Shown in pieces: positions 43,901-51,918 of a stretch of 55,347 bases of DNA. The position numbers and the translations under genes were made by a program. Numbering within the stretch: position 1 is the stretch's first letter; every line of letters begins with the position of its first letter. Source of the DNA: PWND01 sp964601515 (GTDB lineage: Bacteria > Bacteroidota > Bacteroidia > Bacteroidales > UBA7960); assembly GCA_964601515.1 (NCBI GenBank), contig CAZRNU010000005.1:1-55347 (forward strand), given 5' to 3'. A model generated the notes under the pieces. That model made no database searches. It saw nothing but the letters and a program-made list of their open reading frames with translations, and was not told where the DNA came from.

Positions 43901-46089
43901 AAATCTATGAATAGAGTTGCTGTTAAACCGTCAATATCAACCACATCCCAAACATCTGTAGATAAATTGTACCACTCGCCGTATTCATAATCCCAAGCAA
44001 AAATATCAACTATTTGAGATGCAGAATTCCATGTTATAATAGCCTCAGCAGGATTTTCATATTCCCAATTTATTAATTTCGTAAACACATTAGGATTAAC
44101 ATTTGCTGAAATAATCGGCTCTTCATTATTGAACCATGCTGAATATTCAACATAGCCCTCATCCATTGTAACACTTCTGTTAGGATCATTTTCCCACCAT
44201 GGGCCACCCCATCCGGGATTATTAATTCTGAATTTAAATTCATAAGATTCGCCAACAACTACATTGCTAATCGTAGCTGTATAAGTTTGGTTAAAAGCAT
44301 GCATCATCTGAATTGGGAATTCTCCCCAACCATTAAACTGTCCTGCTACATCAACATAATCTCCTTCCCAAGGCCTGAACATATTATTACTCATGTAATA
44401 CTCCATGTTAACAGAAAGGAATAACTGACCTAGCTCAGGCTCAGTATTATACCATGACATTCCGTTGTAATACCCTGTTTCTGTTCTATATAAATCTGAA
44501 GTTTGATTACCATATCCACCGCTACCGTTATTAAATATAATGTAATTATTTTCTGCCGGTATTTCATAATTAAACCAGGGAGAGCCGGGCTCGGGTGCAT
44601 TCATAAGAACTCCGGGCCAATCACCTAGGCCTTTATCTTGCTTCCATGAATACACATAAACATTTTGCCAATTATAAGGGTTGTTGAAATACACATTGAA
44701 TGGGGAAGGTGCAGCCTCATAAATGCTAATATTATCAACTTGCCAACGACGGTAATCGCTTGAATATTTATATTCAAAACCAACCCATACCACGCCGTCA
44801 AAATCAGGAATTATTACGCTAGCAGGCTCCCAAGTATAACTACCTGTAAGTGGCTTTAAAAACTCAATTTCATGCCAGGTAGCTAGAGAGGGGTCTCCTA
44901 GTCCGGTATAATCTGTAGAATAATGTAGCTTAAGAAAATTAACTTCATTATCAACGCCAAAATTATATGAAGTTTCAAAATCAACTACCACATTATTTGC
45001 ATACAATGACATATTAATCCCCGGCAATATAAGCCAATCATGTTCGAGCATATCAGAGCCGAAGCCGTTCATAACGGCATATCCATTCCCGGAGAATGAA
45101 CCATGCATCCAATATTTTGTATCTCCGCTAACACTGTATGTGTAGCAGTCACTAAGATCTGTGTCAAAAGTTTCCATATAAGGGATACTAGCAATAAAAG
45201 GATCTCTCACTTGGTAATGATAAACTGATGACATTGAATAATCTCCTTCGTCATCCTGGGCATAAACTCTGTAATACACCAAAGTTCTGTCCGGTTGCGC
45301 TGCAATATTTGCAACATAAAGCCCAGATTTGCCTTGAAGCGTCATTGATTCTTCATTCAATAACTCTCCAATTTCATAGCCCCAAAGAACTTTAACAACA
45401 TCAACTGATCCATCAATATCTTCAACTTCTGCACTAATTGAAACATTGCTTGAAGAGAGAATAATATCAGATGGAGAATGATTAACATTAGAAATCACAG
45501 GTGGTTGATTGTCTGAAGGAATTCCATAAACAGTAACATCATCAATATACAACCTAGATGTTGTTCCAGGAATTGGATCAGGCAATACAACATCAAACCT
45601 TATTCTAACATTAGGAAATTCTGCTGTTTCACTAATTATATATTCATACATTGTAGAGGTTGCTGACAGAGCAAATTCCTGCCCCCCAACGTAATTAACA
45701 CCTCCATCAACTGAATATCTAGCAACTACTTTTATTCCATTTGTATTTGCTGCATAAAACGTAACCTTAGTAACATTCTGTAAATCAAAATCAGTGAATG
45801 TATACCCAAGAAAACCGGCAGAAGCGCCGGTATACCATCTCATTTGCATAGACATAGCACCGGAAATAGGGCTTGTTGTAGATGCTGTACCATAATAAGT
45901 ACCCCATTGCAATCCAACAGGGCCGTCATATTTAATTACTGCATTATTGTATACTGTACCTGCAGTGAATCCTTCAGCGGCTTCAAATCCAGTAAAATAG
46001 ATTTGAGTTTCTTGCGCTGAAACACTTAAAGCTGATAGCAACAGAAATGTAGTTATTACTGTTGTGAATTTGGTAATTAACTTTTTCAT
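37969..46089 (-). CDS. Giant (2706 aa) T9SS-exported modular surface protein
   Basis: The protein opens with a signal peptide (MKKLITKFTTVITTFLLLSA, cut near VSAQ) and ends with a T9SS sorting domain (about 2630-2706, VYPNPAKTNALIK to TKRLMVN). Domains in order: jelly-roll region (about 25-190), Ig-like (195-295), MAM/cleaved-adhesin-like jelly-roll (302-462), a CBM26-like starch-binding module (464-540; NVYVYSW, WPGVLM, IIFNNGSGGYGNQT), and a CBM48-like glycogen-recognition region (554-655, VDVAGQFNGW). Six about 195-residue repeats follow (660-1838), six Big_4-type Ig domains (1838-2365), a second jelly-roll (2370-2540) and an InlB-like B-repeat (2545-2615). There is no catalytic domain. 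The carbohydrate modules suggest binding of alpha-glucans or other glycans at the surface. It forms its own transcript, with no partner gene. Confidence 0.88.
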   Translation of the reverse strand: MKKLITKFTTVITTFLLLSALSVSAQETQIYFTGFEAAEGFTAGTVYNNAVIKYDGPVGLQWGTYYGTASTTSPISGAMSMQMRWYTGASAGFLGYTFTDFDLQNVTKVTFYAANTNGIKVVARYSVDGGVNYVGGQEFALSATSTMYEYIISETAEFPNVRIRFDVVLPDPIPGTTSRLYIDDVTVYGIPSDNQPPVISNVNHSPSDIILSSSNVSISAEVEDIDGSVDVVKVLWGYEIGELLNEESMTLQGKSGLYVANIAAQPDRTLVYYRVYAQDDEGDYSMSSVYHYQVRDPFIASIPYMETFDTDLSDCYTYSVSGDTKYWMHGSFSGNGYAVMNGFGSDMLEHDWLILPGINMSLYANNVVVDFETSYNFGVDNEVNFLKLHYSTDYTGLGDPSLATWHEIEFLKPLTGSYTWEPASVIIPDFDGVVWVGFEYKYSSDYRRWQVDNISIYEAAPSPFNVYFNNPYNWQNVYVYSWKQDKGLGDWPGVLMNAPEPGSPWFNYEIPAENNYIIFNNGSGGYGNQTSDLYRTETGYYNGMSWYNTEPELGQLFLSVNMEYYMSNNMFRPWEGDYVDVAGQFNGWGEFPIQMMHAFNQTYTATISNVVVGESYEFKFRINNPGWGGPWWENDPNRSVTMDEGYVEYSAWFNNEEPIISANVNPNVFTKLINWEYENPAEAIITWNSASQIVDIFAWDYEYGEWYNLSTDVWDVVDIDGLTATLFIDLEQFNVPYKSKPNKDDVHNYEWTDIRIVFDMGEEINGGIIEAYKTFSLGFTFEDELGNPIENVIISVAPVDSDGRVFDIENYNIEVAARADYSYIATAEGFKATIGNVIFVEEDRNIEIVLEALTGDEVSATIDTEELRLYFNWDTPDSEIIITWNDAVSVINFSYYDTYSGQFNSLLPFYGPKAEGGLWEITDDNGVTASLWIYWENAPSKNGNKEADYFLDESQLKIDFLIGDPALIDFKIAIKAFTVEFDIRDNEGVVIPNANIDIDPSDIVFAQNGYAFDIAATSNVDYFITASGYSRASGSILNLVADEVVNIVLEPFVSATMDPSDIIVYDNWDNEQYQSFVITWNDADEIIEIQYDEENSGSWQTFPSSMWEIVDIDGLTANLIIDIYNKSNFASKDSQQLIDSGTWRVIFNDGLPAYGLVNFFYKTFNISFIVENTEGQVIPNASIELTPNYDGSPGTIFGQNVQVFEVSARKDYNYSVFAPGYYGSNSQIFNVEEDLTVTVSLEPTGEPIPPFITPDVIEKYVNWDYENPANITVYWNSASEILSLELYDWELDNWTEMSTDAWELVDIDGFTASLLIDLDHSDIPFKFGPNKDKDGVQWEEWQGFRINFDLGYQVYGGIVLAYKTFEIAFNVEDELGNPIANANVAIAPIDANGKVFNNENLIAEVAANAEYTYLVTASGFQASIGSTTLVEDDQFIDVVLEALTGDEISATIDTESLTYFYNWPTEDSEIIITYNDAVSVINFSFSDDGEEYESLLSMYGPKDEGGLWEILNDNGETASLWIYWENAPNKNYAGKEQDYILEHAFLRIDFLIGEPADIDFLFAAKTFEVAFDIKDELGEPIENVSIELAPDWFIFNQDEFVFDLAATFDFEYLISASGFKSVFGEIINLMEDMVIEVVMQPFISATIDPTFLNVYDNWDNPQFVDFTITWNDAENVEYLEAFIDGQWFMMPSEMYEVVDIDGLTASFIIDLSQSPGKSNTKENDYIVETIDWRVVFNEGEPAYGVTNMVVKTFNLEFVVKNNNDEIISGAIVELMPWFGDDNAGDIWDEENNPLFEVSARGDYEYIITAPGYISVQSTILYVEEDLVVEIFMDIEEFAIIGVGSSDPIVVDFGTQLEDVNLPETVFVLLENSSWNFLEVTWDGGTPEYNALAAGTYEFEGTLTLIEGIINPYDAKAYITVIVNPEKEIVAVASFTPIQVFIGTAIEDVNFPTSVQVTLDDSSVRSLEVIWDGGTPTYDGGATGTYVFEGAIQLVTGIINSASHTATINVIVFDTEKVIASVEEVDDITVFYGTELADVGLPAHLLATTEDSYEVSLSVNWDSGTPEFNSEVPDTYVFTGTLALIPGFTNPNDIVATVNVIVVLKEVVAVAELPDVIVPYGTALEDLNLPVIVEVTLSDNSTAGLEINWDGGTPIYNGTTVGEYVFEGALTLIEGVANTSNLKAELTVYVVNKEVVAVAELEDITVEFGTELGEIALPTTVEVTLEDDSVVELSLEWNPGTPAYNGNVAGTYPLIGTLQLIDGVANTAGYTASVNVIVEEEVVDLEVVSVASIADITVDYGTAFGDLNLPPTVEVTLDDDSVIDLAVAWSSGSPAYNGNVAGTYPIVGTLILIEGVANTAGITAAVNVIVEEEQEIVIISTFPYIQPFEDEQAPYGWTVEDNATKSFVWEFNGIFAFADSDAAGNGAYVHTTLYTPIFDVSSLNNPRFSFDHYFRIYDGSLGIVKYTTDGETWNTIVEYEETTGSGTFNAPNYASAVIAIGELIGDATQFQIAFEYNDLGNWEWYWIVDNFVVEETPVVNSYTVTFSVEGENGSIAASVDGTPIDSGDEVEQGKNIVFTATPDTDYIVKAWYLNGSVVSGETGTTYTYNNITADIEVKVEFEYSNVITDIITVDVRVYPNPAKTNALIKSDSRIKEIVVVGMLGDVIFEQAVGDMSYNLNVSGFNPGIYFIRVVTENGIVTKRLMVN
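38985..40580 (-). repeat. Array of six Big_4-type Ig repeats in the giant gene
   Basis: Six units of about 84-90 residues each follow one pattern: 'V..V..(I)TV.FGT.L.DVNLP..V.VTL.D.S...L.V.WD.GTP.YNG..AGTY.F.GTL.LI.G..N...'. They match the bacterial Ig-like group 4 fold and lie head to tail without spacers. The last two are the most alike (NLPPTVEVTLDDDSV against ALPTTVEVTLEDDSV). Confidence 0.85.
40570..44112 (-). repeat. Duplicated three-domain block in the giant gene
   Basis: Six units begin at residues 660, 858, 1053, 1251, 1448 and 1643. Units 1, 2 and 3 correspond in order to units 4, 5 and 6. The shift between partners is 591, 590 and 590 residues, about 1.77 kb per copy. Partner units share private motifs. 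Units 1 and 4 have STDAW/VW and YKTF. Units 2 and 5 share GGLWEI, ASLWIYWENAP and LRIDFLIG-type runs. Units 3 and 6 have VYDNWDN and WRVVFN/WRVIFN. Each unit ends in a carboxypeptidase-regulatory-like strand set (NPIENV, SGF, EIVLEAL). Confidence 0.85.
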
Positions 46090-46419
46090 AACGTTAAGTT
46101 TTAGTTAATAATAATGTAAGGTATAATATGTATTTATTTTTTTAATCCCATCAAATCATAAACATCTGCGTAAGTAGAATGTTTATAAGTTTACTATAAA
46201 AGTAATTGACAAAACAACTGCTAAATTAAGAAATTTTAAAAGAAAACACAAGATAGGTAAAGGCTATGTATCAGATTGAGAAAAACAAAAAAAACATCAA
46301 TCATAACTTATTATTTATCAACGCAAAACAGGAAAATTTCTATTGTTAATAAAAAATAAAATTTTATAACAAAAAAAGGGCTGATGATTTCAGCCCTTTT
46401 TTACAATAAAAAAAATCTA
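46090..46419. other. Non-coding gap upstream of the giant gene
   Basis: This 330-bp AT-rich stretch contains the ppiD terminator at its right end and the leader of the giant gene at its left. I see no open frame and no exact promoter box; TACTTTTA on the minus strand (46188-46195) is one base off the consensus. Confidence 0.6.
46372..46402 (-). terminator. Terminator after ppiD
   Basis: AAAAAAGGGCTGA pairs with TCAGCCCTTTTTT around loop TGATT. It lies 18 bases past the ppiD stop on the minus strand. Confidence 0.9.
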
Positions 46420-48540
46420 TTAATAAAACCAATCTCTGTGGTCTTCTATTTTAGCATTTTTCTTTAAAGCCTCTAATAAAACTCTTGCGGCTCTTGAGTT
46501 AAAGCTTCTCTTAATATCAGCTTGTATTGAAGAGTATTCAGCCAAATCAGAGAAATCATCTTTTCTAATAACTTCAACAACAAAAATTCCGGCATTACCT
46601 TTAATAGGCTCAGAAATAGCAGAAATTTCATTATTTACAACTTTTCCAATAACCAGAGGTTCTCTTCCTGCGCCGGCAATAATGCTGGCTTTGTATCTGA
46701 TATCAAATACATCCTGAATTGGGTTAGCCATAAAATCTGCAATTAATTCTAATGATTGATAATTTGATTCATTAATTTTTGCAGAAAAATATTCAAATTT
46801 CTTTTGATTTAAGGCATGTGTCCTAACAGCTTCTTCAATATCTGCAAGCTTCGGAATTCCGGCTTCATGAACTTTAGAAACAGTGGCAATTACAAATCTA
46901 TCGTCAATTTCGAATATTCTTGAAACAGAGCCCACCTCAACATCCTCAAAGAAAGCCCATCTAACAATTTCTCTTGGGGTTGCTATTCCGGGGATATTAT
47001 TATCCATTTTTTTAATTTTGTTTGCTGTTCTAGCAACCAAACCTTTTTCCTCTGCAACTTTAGCAAAGTCTTTAGTTTTTTTCACTTCAATTGCAAAGTC
47101 ACTTGCTTGAGAATAAATTTTTCCATAAGTAATACTGCTTGGAGCAATTTCTCTAACCAACTCCGCCAGTTGAATTTTTTTAGTTGCCGAAGACTTGCCT
47201 GTAACTTTTATCACATGGAAACCGAAATCTGTTTCAGCAACCACGAATGAACCAATTGCATTTTCAATAACAGCCTGGGTAAAAGGAGCAACCATCATAC
47301 CATCGTGAAACCATCCAAGATCTCCCTGATTGACAGCAGCTGAGGGGTCGTCTGATAGCTGAGAAGCTAAAGCCGCAAAATCAACGCGACCTCTTTTAAA
47401 CACATTAACCAAGCTATCAGCTTTTGCTTTTGCTTCATCGTAAGATCTTGTTATTGTGGGCTCAGCCATCATAGCATTTTTATATGCAATCAAGATATGA
47501 GAAGCGCTCATTGAATCAGGTCTTAATTCTATTTTATTGAGCATAGAAACCACGTATGCATTTTCATGCATATATGGGCCATATATTGTTCCTACTGGCG
47601 CGTCAAACATAATTGCCTCAAGTTCAGGAATTAAAGTTCCTTTAGCTCTGAAAGTAGGATTAAATCTTATATCGCTGGTAGTGTTAATAAAGGACTCAAC
47701 ATTTCTTTCATCTGTGGACTCTAATTCTTCTTTAAGCTTTAACACTTCATTGAAGATTTTTTCACGATCTTCTTCTGAAGCAAAAACAGGCAAGATAACA
47801 AACTCAAGATCTCTCATTTCTTCCTGATCATAAATATGCTTAATTTCATTATAAGCAGCCTGCATATCAGCATCAGTAACAACCACCAAAGAATCAGCAA
47901 TTTGGCTATATCGCTTCATTGCATATCTAAGATCTAAAGTAACAGTTGTTTCCTTAAAGTTTTGTTTAGCAAAAAACGTTGGGACATAATATCCATTGCT
48001 TACAAGACTATTATACTTTTCAATTTTTCTTTGTTTTCTGACTTCTTTTTCAAGTCTGACAAGCCTAGGGTCGCCGGGATCTAATGATTGCAAAATACTA
48101 ATCATTTCAGCCTTGTTTACTTGCCCGGTATTTGGGTCAGGGTTAAACGCACCTATTACAAATTGATGAGGTTCATCACCAAAGAACAATTCTTTTAGCT
48201 CTTCCTTAGATACTGAAATTCCTAAAGATTCAATTTGATCATCAACCAAATAGTCATTAACCAATCTGTCCCATGTTTGTTGTCTAATCATATGGGCTTC
48301 GTGAGGTTCAATATTATCCGACCCTTTTCGACGTTTATATGCGTCTATTTCTTCAGAATATCTTTGTTCAAATTCATGAATTGAAATTTTGTTACTGGAA
48401 ACTTTCCCAATTTCTGAGACTCCACTTCTACTCGGAGTACTATTACCTAAGAAATCCTGAAGCACAAATGCCACTAAAGCAAGTCCAATAATTCCTATTA
48501 ATAATCCTGAATAACTTCTAATTTTCCCTATTACTGCCAT
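46420..48540 (-). CDS. ppiD: Membrane-anchored periplasmic peptidyl-prolyl isomerase (PpiD/SurA-like)
   Basis: The 706-aa protein starts with one membrane segment after a short cytoplasmic tail (GLLIGIIGLALVAFVLQDFL, about 13-32). A SurA-type N-terminal helical chaperone domain follows (about 40-215; EFEQRYSEEIDAYKR, WDRLVNDYLVDDQ). A parvulin domain lies in the middle (about 340-450; ASHILIAYKN, FAALASQLSDDPSAAVNQGDLGWFHDGMMV). Long helical segments complete the protein. This is the PpiD layout, for folding of exported proteins near the inner membrane. It is the last gene of the coaX-lptC cluster but has its own promoter. Confidence 0.88.
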   Translation of the reverse strand: MAVIGKIRSYSGLLIGIIGLALVAFVLQDFLGNSTPSRSGVSEIGKVSSNKISIHEFEQRYSEEIDAYKRRKGSDNIEPHEAHMIRQQTWDRLVNDYLVDDQIESLGISVSKEELKELFFGDEPHQFVIGAFNPDPNTGQVNKAEMISILQSLDPGDPRLVRLEKEVRKQRKIEKYNSLVSNGYYVPTFFAKQNFKETTVTLDLRYAMKRYSQIADSLVVVTDADMQAAYNEIKHIYDQEEMRDLEFVILPVFASEEDREKIFNEVLKLKEELESTDERNVESFINTTSDIRFNPTFRAKGTLIPELEAIMFDAPVGTIYGPYMHENAYVVSMLNKIELRPDSMSASHILIAYKNAMMAEPTITRSYDEAKAKADSLVNVFKRGRVDFAALASQLSDDPSAAVNQGDLGWFHDGMMVAPFTQAVIENAIGSFVVAETDFGFHVIKVTGKSSATKKIQLAELVREIAPSSITYGKIYSQASDFAIEVKKTKDFAKVAEEKGLVARTANKIKKMDNNIPGIATPREIVRWAFFEDVEVGSVSRIFEIDDRFVIATVSKVHEAGIPKLADIEEAVRTHALNQKKFEYFSAKINESNYQSLELIADFMANPIQDVFDIRYKASIIAGAGREPLVIGKVVNNEISAISEPIKGNAGIFVVEVIRKDDFSDLAEYSSIQADIKRSFNSRAARVLLEALKKNAKIEDHRDWFY

Positions 48541-48575
48541 TTTCTAATGTATTATATTGTTTTTAAATAAGATTG

Positions 48576-48583
48576 CAAATGTA
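48576..48583 (-). promoter_or_regulatory. Promoter -7 box for ppiD
   Basis: On the minus strand this reads TACATTTG, an exact TAnnTTTG match, 35 bases before the ppiD ATG. Confidence 0.6.
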
Positions 48584-48634
48584 TAACAGAATTTGATAAT
48601 AATAAAACCTTGTACAAAAATTTATAAAAAACTG

Positions 48635-49900
48635 TTATGCATTAACTCTCAAATGAACTAATTCTACTCTATTTTCTGAAACTTGAGTAACCTTAAAAGT
48701 AAATTTATCAAATACAATTATTTGATCTTTTTCAGGAATACTTTCATAATGATTAATAATTAGCCCGCCAAGAGTTTCATATTCTTCTGACTCAGGCAAA
48801 TTAAATCCATATTTTTCATTCAGATAATCAATTTCCAATCTTGAAGAAAATATATATTCATTAATATTTATCTGTTTTTCAACAAGATTATCAAAGTCAT
48901 ATTCATCGTCAATTTCACCAAAAATTTCCTCCATAATATCTTCAATCGTTATAAGGCCGGCAGTTCCCCCAAACTCATCAACAACAACAGCTATGCTTTT
49001 ATTTTGCTGTATAAAGCTCTTTAGCAGTTTATTTGCGAGCATTGTTTCAGGCACTGTAAGTAATGGTCGCAAAATAGACTTTAGATCTTGAGGGTTTTTA
49101 AAGAAATCAAACACATGTACATATCCTATGATATCGTCGATATTATCATCATAAATAAGAATTTTAGACAGTCCTGTTTCAGTAAATTTTTTTCTTATTG
49201 AAAGTATATCGTCATTTAATTCTGCAGCTATTATTTCTGTTCGAGGAATCATACATTCCCTAATTTTCACATCAGGAAACTCAATTGCATTTTTAAAAAT
49301 CTGCATTTCAAGACTTTGTTCTTCATTACCGTGGTTATCGTCTGAAAATTCTTTTAAAAAATTATCAATATCAACAATGTCAAAAACTTTTTTTTGATTA
49401 ATAACTTTAAGTCTAAAAATATTTTTCAGAATAAATTCAGACATTTTAATTGTTATAAAAATTATCGGAAATAAAAGATAATAAATAATAAGAGCAGGAA
49501 GTGAAAAAAAACTAACTAAAGCATTTGGGTTAATTCTAAAAAGAGACTTGGGTAAAAACTCGGCAAAAACTAAAATAAAAAATGAAGAAACCACCGTTTG
49601 AATAATTAAAATAATTGCTTCACTATTAAAAGAGTCGGGAAGATATTTTGTCAGCATTGGACTAAATAGTTCAGCTACGGATATTCCAAAAATAACTAGA
49701 GCAAGATTGTTTCCAACAAGCATAGTGGAAATGAAATCCGATTCAGACTTAACAATTTTAGCTAACATCTTAGCAGATAAACCTCCTCTTTGTTTATCAA
49801 CTTCAACTTTCAATTTATTTGCAGAAACATATGCTATTTCCATGCCTGAGAAAAAAGCTGAAAAGATAACACTTACTATAATAATGGTAATATGTTCCAA
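48635..49900 (-). CDS. CNNM/CBS/CorC_HlyC membrane protein (GldE/hemolysin family)
   Basis: The 421-aa protein has a CNNM membrane domain (residues about 1-175, four hydrophobic segments with FSGMEIAYVSANK in the first). A tandem CBS pair follows (about 205-330; RECMIPRTEIIAAE, IGYVHVFDFF, AVVVDEFGGTAGLITIEDIMEEIFGEI), and a C-terminal CorC_HlyC domain (about 345-421; GFNLPESEEYETLGGLI). Members are proposed to move Mg2+ or Co2+; in Bacteroidota one relative is called GldE because of a gliding link. It sits next to lptC in the conserved Bacteroidota cluster. An exact promoter box lies at 49916-49923, inside the 3' end of lptC. Confidence 0.85.
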   Translation of the reverse strand: MEHITIIIVSVIFSAFFSGMEIAYVSANKLKVEVDKQRGGLSAKMLAKIVKSESDFISTMLVGNNLALVIFGISVAELFSPMLTKYLPDSFNSEAIILIIQTVVSSFFILVFAEFLPKSLFRINPNALVSFFSLPALIIYYLLFPIIFITIKMSEFILKNIFRLKVINQKKVFDIVDIDNFLKEFSDDNHGNEEQSLEMQIFKNAIEFPDVKIRECMIPRTEIIAAELNDDILSIRKKFTETGLSKILIYDDNIDDIIGYVHVFDFFKNPQDLKSILRPLLTVPETMLANKLLKSFIQQNKSIAVVVDEFGGTAGLITIEDIMEEIFGEIDDEYDFDNLVEKQININEYIFSSRLEIDYLNEKYGFNLPESEEYETLGGLIINHYESIPEKDQIIVFDKFTFKVTQVSENRVELVHLRVNA

Positions 49901-49915
49901 TTTTTATTTTTTTTG

Positions 49916-49923
49916 CAAAATTA
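49916..49923 (-). promoter_or_regulatory. Promoter -7 box for the CNNM gene
   Basis: On the minus strand this reads TAATTTTG, an exact match, 16 bases before the ATG at 49900. Confidence 0.5.
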
Positions 49924-49943
49924 CTAAAATAGCAATACTGATA

Positions 49944-50516
49944 TTAATCACCCGTTTCAATATAAAACTCTCCTCTTGGTTTTTTAATCACCCAACTATC
50001 AAATCTTTCATCAGATTCAAATCCATCGCCATAAAGCACCTCATCACCAGTTGTAATTTTCACAAACTTTTCAGTAAAAATTATAGCCTTATCCCTATCC
50101 CAAGTAAGATGTTCCGTATTTAACACTTCATTTTTTTCATTAATTACAATCACATCATTATGAGCTTCCATAATATTTTCCGATTCATAACTAATAGCAT
50201 AATTAGCCTTTAGGGAAGATGTTTGTTTTCCAACAGAGTCGTAAAATACCACATAAACGCCTTTTGGCATTTCAAGGTATTCTTTTTCGCCTTCATATTT
50301 ATCCATCTGTGGCGACTCTAGTATCATTTTCAATCTGGCATGTTCTGAGTAAATAACTTTTACCCCAAAAGCAGTTTCAATAGGAGATTCGTCGACTTGA
50401 GTAATTAGACTTATAGTTTCAAGGTCGGGGCTACAAGAAAAAAGCATTGCCATCAAAAGCAGGATGGCAATGCTTTTACTAGTTTTTTTTGATTCCTGAT
50501 AAGATTCAGTTTTCAT
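49944..50516 (-). CDS. lptC: LPS export protein LptC
   Basis: LptC joins the inner-membrane LptBFG transporter to the periplasmic LPS bridge. The 190-aa protein starts with a signal or anchor segment (SIAILLLMAMLFSC, lipobox FSC). The rest is the LptC/OstA-like beta-jelly-roll (KVIYSEHARLKMILESPQM, SLKANYAISYESENIMEAHNDVIV, LNTEHLTWDRDKAIIFTEKFV). The Bacteroidota LptC is often a predicted lipoprotein like this. It is 6 bp downstream of the TPR gene and 43 bp before the CNNM gene. Confidence 0.85.
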   Translation of the reverse strand: MKTESYQESKKTSKSIAILLLMAMLFSCSPDLETISLITQVDESPIETAFGVKVIYSEHARLKMILESPQMDKYEGEKEYLEMPKGVYVVFYDSVGKQTSSLKANYAISYESENIMEAHNDVIVINEKNEVLNTEHLTWDRDKAIIFTEKFVKITTGDEVLYGDGFESDERFDSWVIKKPRGEFYIETGD

Positions 50517-50522
50517 TGCTGC

Positions 50523-51875
50523 TTATCTGGCTCTTATACGAGTTCTTTCGTTTATCCAACATCCAACAGTATATGCCTGGCCTACTTCAAATCCGTAAAA
50601 GAATATATTCTCATTTGTTGGAAAATGCTTTGTCCATGTATCTATAAGCAAATCTGCTCTTTGCTGCACAGCATTATCATCGTCAATATTCTTAGCCTGT
50701 TGAAATTTATCAACTGCAGCCCAATAAGCAACTCTTTCAGTAAATTCATTATCACCACATGACTTAGCAGTTGCAGCATACATTTCACCAATAACGAGAT
50801 ATGGTCTTCCATCGTTAGGTTTAGCTTCTGCTGCTTTCAATGCATAGTTTCTAGCTTCGCTGTATCGATTAAACTGTCTGTATAATATATCTGAAAGCAA
50901 CAAATATGTAGTAAATTTTTCTTCTTCATTATCAAAGAGACTTATAGCCTGCTCATAATATTGAATAGCTTTCTGGTGGTTTCCCAAAGTTGTTTCCATT
51001 CTAGCCATTAAAAATGCCGATTGGGCTGTTGGCTTAATCTTATGCAAATTAAGGGTTGCGCTATAATACAACTTCTCTTCTGTACATCCTGCATTGCTAA
51101 GAAAGTCTATTATTTTTTCCAAAAGCTCTGTATCATTAGGATTTTGTTCAAATCTTGGCATAAACAGACTTACAATATTATTGCAATTCGCATAAGGTCT
51201 AAACATTACTTCAATATTATTTTTAACTACCTGATATTGGTTAGCTAAATCAGGATTATTTTTAATATTAAAGTCGATAATATTCATAGCCCTATCAAAC
51301 GCTTCAAGAACAACTGTTTCATCTTTCAATCCGGCTTCTTGCAGACCAACCAAACAATGGAAGTTTATTTGCAATACATTAGCTGCAGATTCTTTATCAT
51401 CAATACCAATAGACTTTTCAGTAATCTCGAATATTTCAACAATACTGTTTGGTCTGTATGTATAAAGATCAACAGCCTTTCTGCCAAGCACCTCGCCCTC
51501 TCGACCGAAATATTTTATTCTTTGATCGTAAAGCGTCATTAACGAATCTACGTATGCTTCTCGCCTGATAGGATCATTTTCCAAACCATGTAAATACTTA
51601 AATAATGTGGCTCCATGAATAAATGTATTTTGTCTTGCTGCCGGGCAGTTTAAATAAACCCATCTCCATGGCTCTACTGCCATAGCATAATTGCGTTGGC
51701 GGAAATACTCAAAATATATAGAAAGATTTCTTACACACGTTATACTATCCTCGCCAAAAACACTTTTTGCATCATCTTTCTTAGGTTTATTCTCAAACGA
51801 GTTACTTCCATTTGCTGAGATAGAGAACAGCGATATTCCTATTAATAAACCAAATAAAACTTTTGTTGCTTTCAT
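50523..51875 (-). CDS. Exported tetratricopeptide-repeat protein
   Basis: The 450-aa protein has a signal peptide (MKATKVLFGLLIGISLFSIS, cut near ANG) and then several helical pairs. Clear TPR units are ENDPIRREAYVDSLMTLYDQ, FLMARMETTLGNHQKAIQYYEQAISLF and TYLLLSDILYRQFNRYSEARNYALKAAEAKPNDGRPYLVIG. TPRs bind partner proteins. Its place in the coaX-to-lptC cluster is conserved in Bacteroidota, suggesting an envelope-assembly role, but no function is established from sequence. Confidence 0.82.
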   Translation of the reverse strand: MKATKVLFGLLIGISLFSISANGSNSFENKPKKDDAKSVFGEDSITCVRNLSIYFEYFRQRNYAMAVEPWRWVYLNCPAARQNTFIHGATLFKYLHGLENDPIRREAYVDSLMTLYDQRIKYFGREGEVLGRKAVDLYTYRPNSIVEIFEITEKSIGIDDKESAANVLQINFHCLVGLQEAGLKDETVVLEAFDRAMNIIDFNIKNNPDLANQYQVVKNNIEVMFRPYANCNNIVSLFMPRFEQNPNDTELLEKIIDFLSNAGCTEEKLYYSATLNLHKIKPTAQSAFLMARMETTLGNHQKAIQYYEQAISLFDNEEEKFTTYLLLSDILYRQFNRYSEARNYALKAAEAKPNDGRPYLVIGEMYAATAKSCGDNEFTERVAYWAAVDKFQQAKNIDDDNAVQQRADLLIDTWTKHFPTNENIFFYGFEVGQAYTVGCWINERTRIRAR

Positions 51876-51918
51876 TATTAAAAAAATATTTAAAAATTAT
51901 CATTAAAACTATTACTTT

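Noticed and set aside
40570..44112. Possible assembly duplication in the giant gene
   Set aside because: The two blocks differ at many residues and keep one open frame throughout, so they are diverged copies rather than an assembly artefact.
46090..46419. Possible small RNA or gene in the long gap upstream of the giant gene
   Set aside because: The stretch is simple AT-rich sequence with no open frame and no stable structure apart from the ppiD terminator.
49707..50123. 138-codon plus-strand frame across the lptC/CNNM junction
   Set aside because: It runs antisense to two clearly coding genes and has no recognisable motif.
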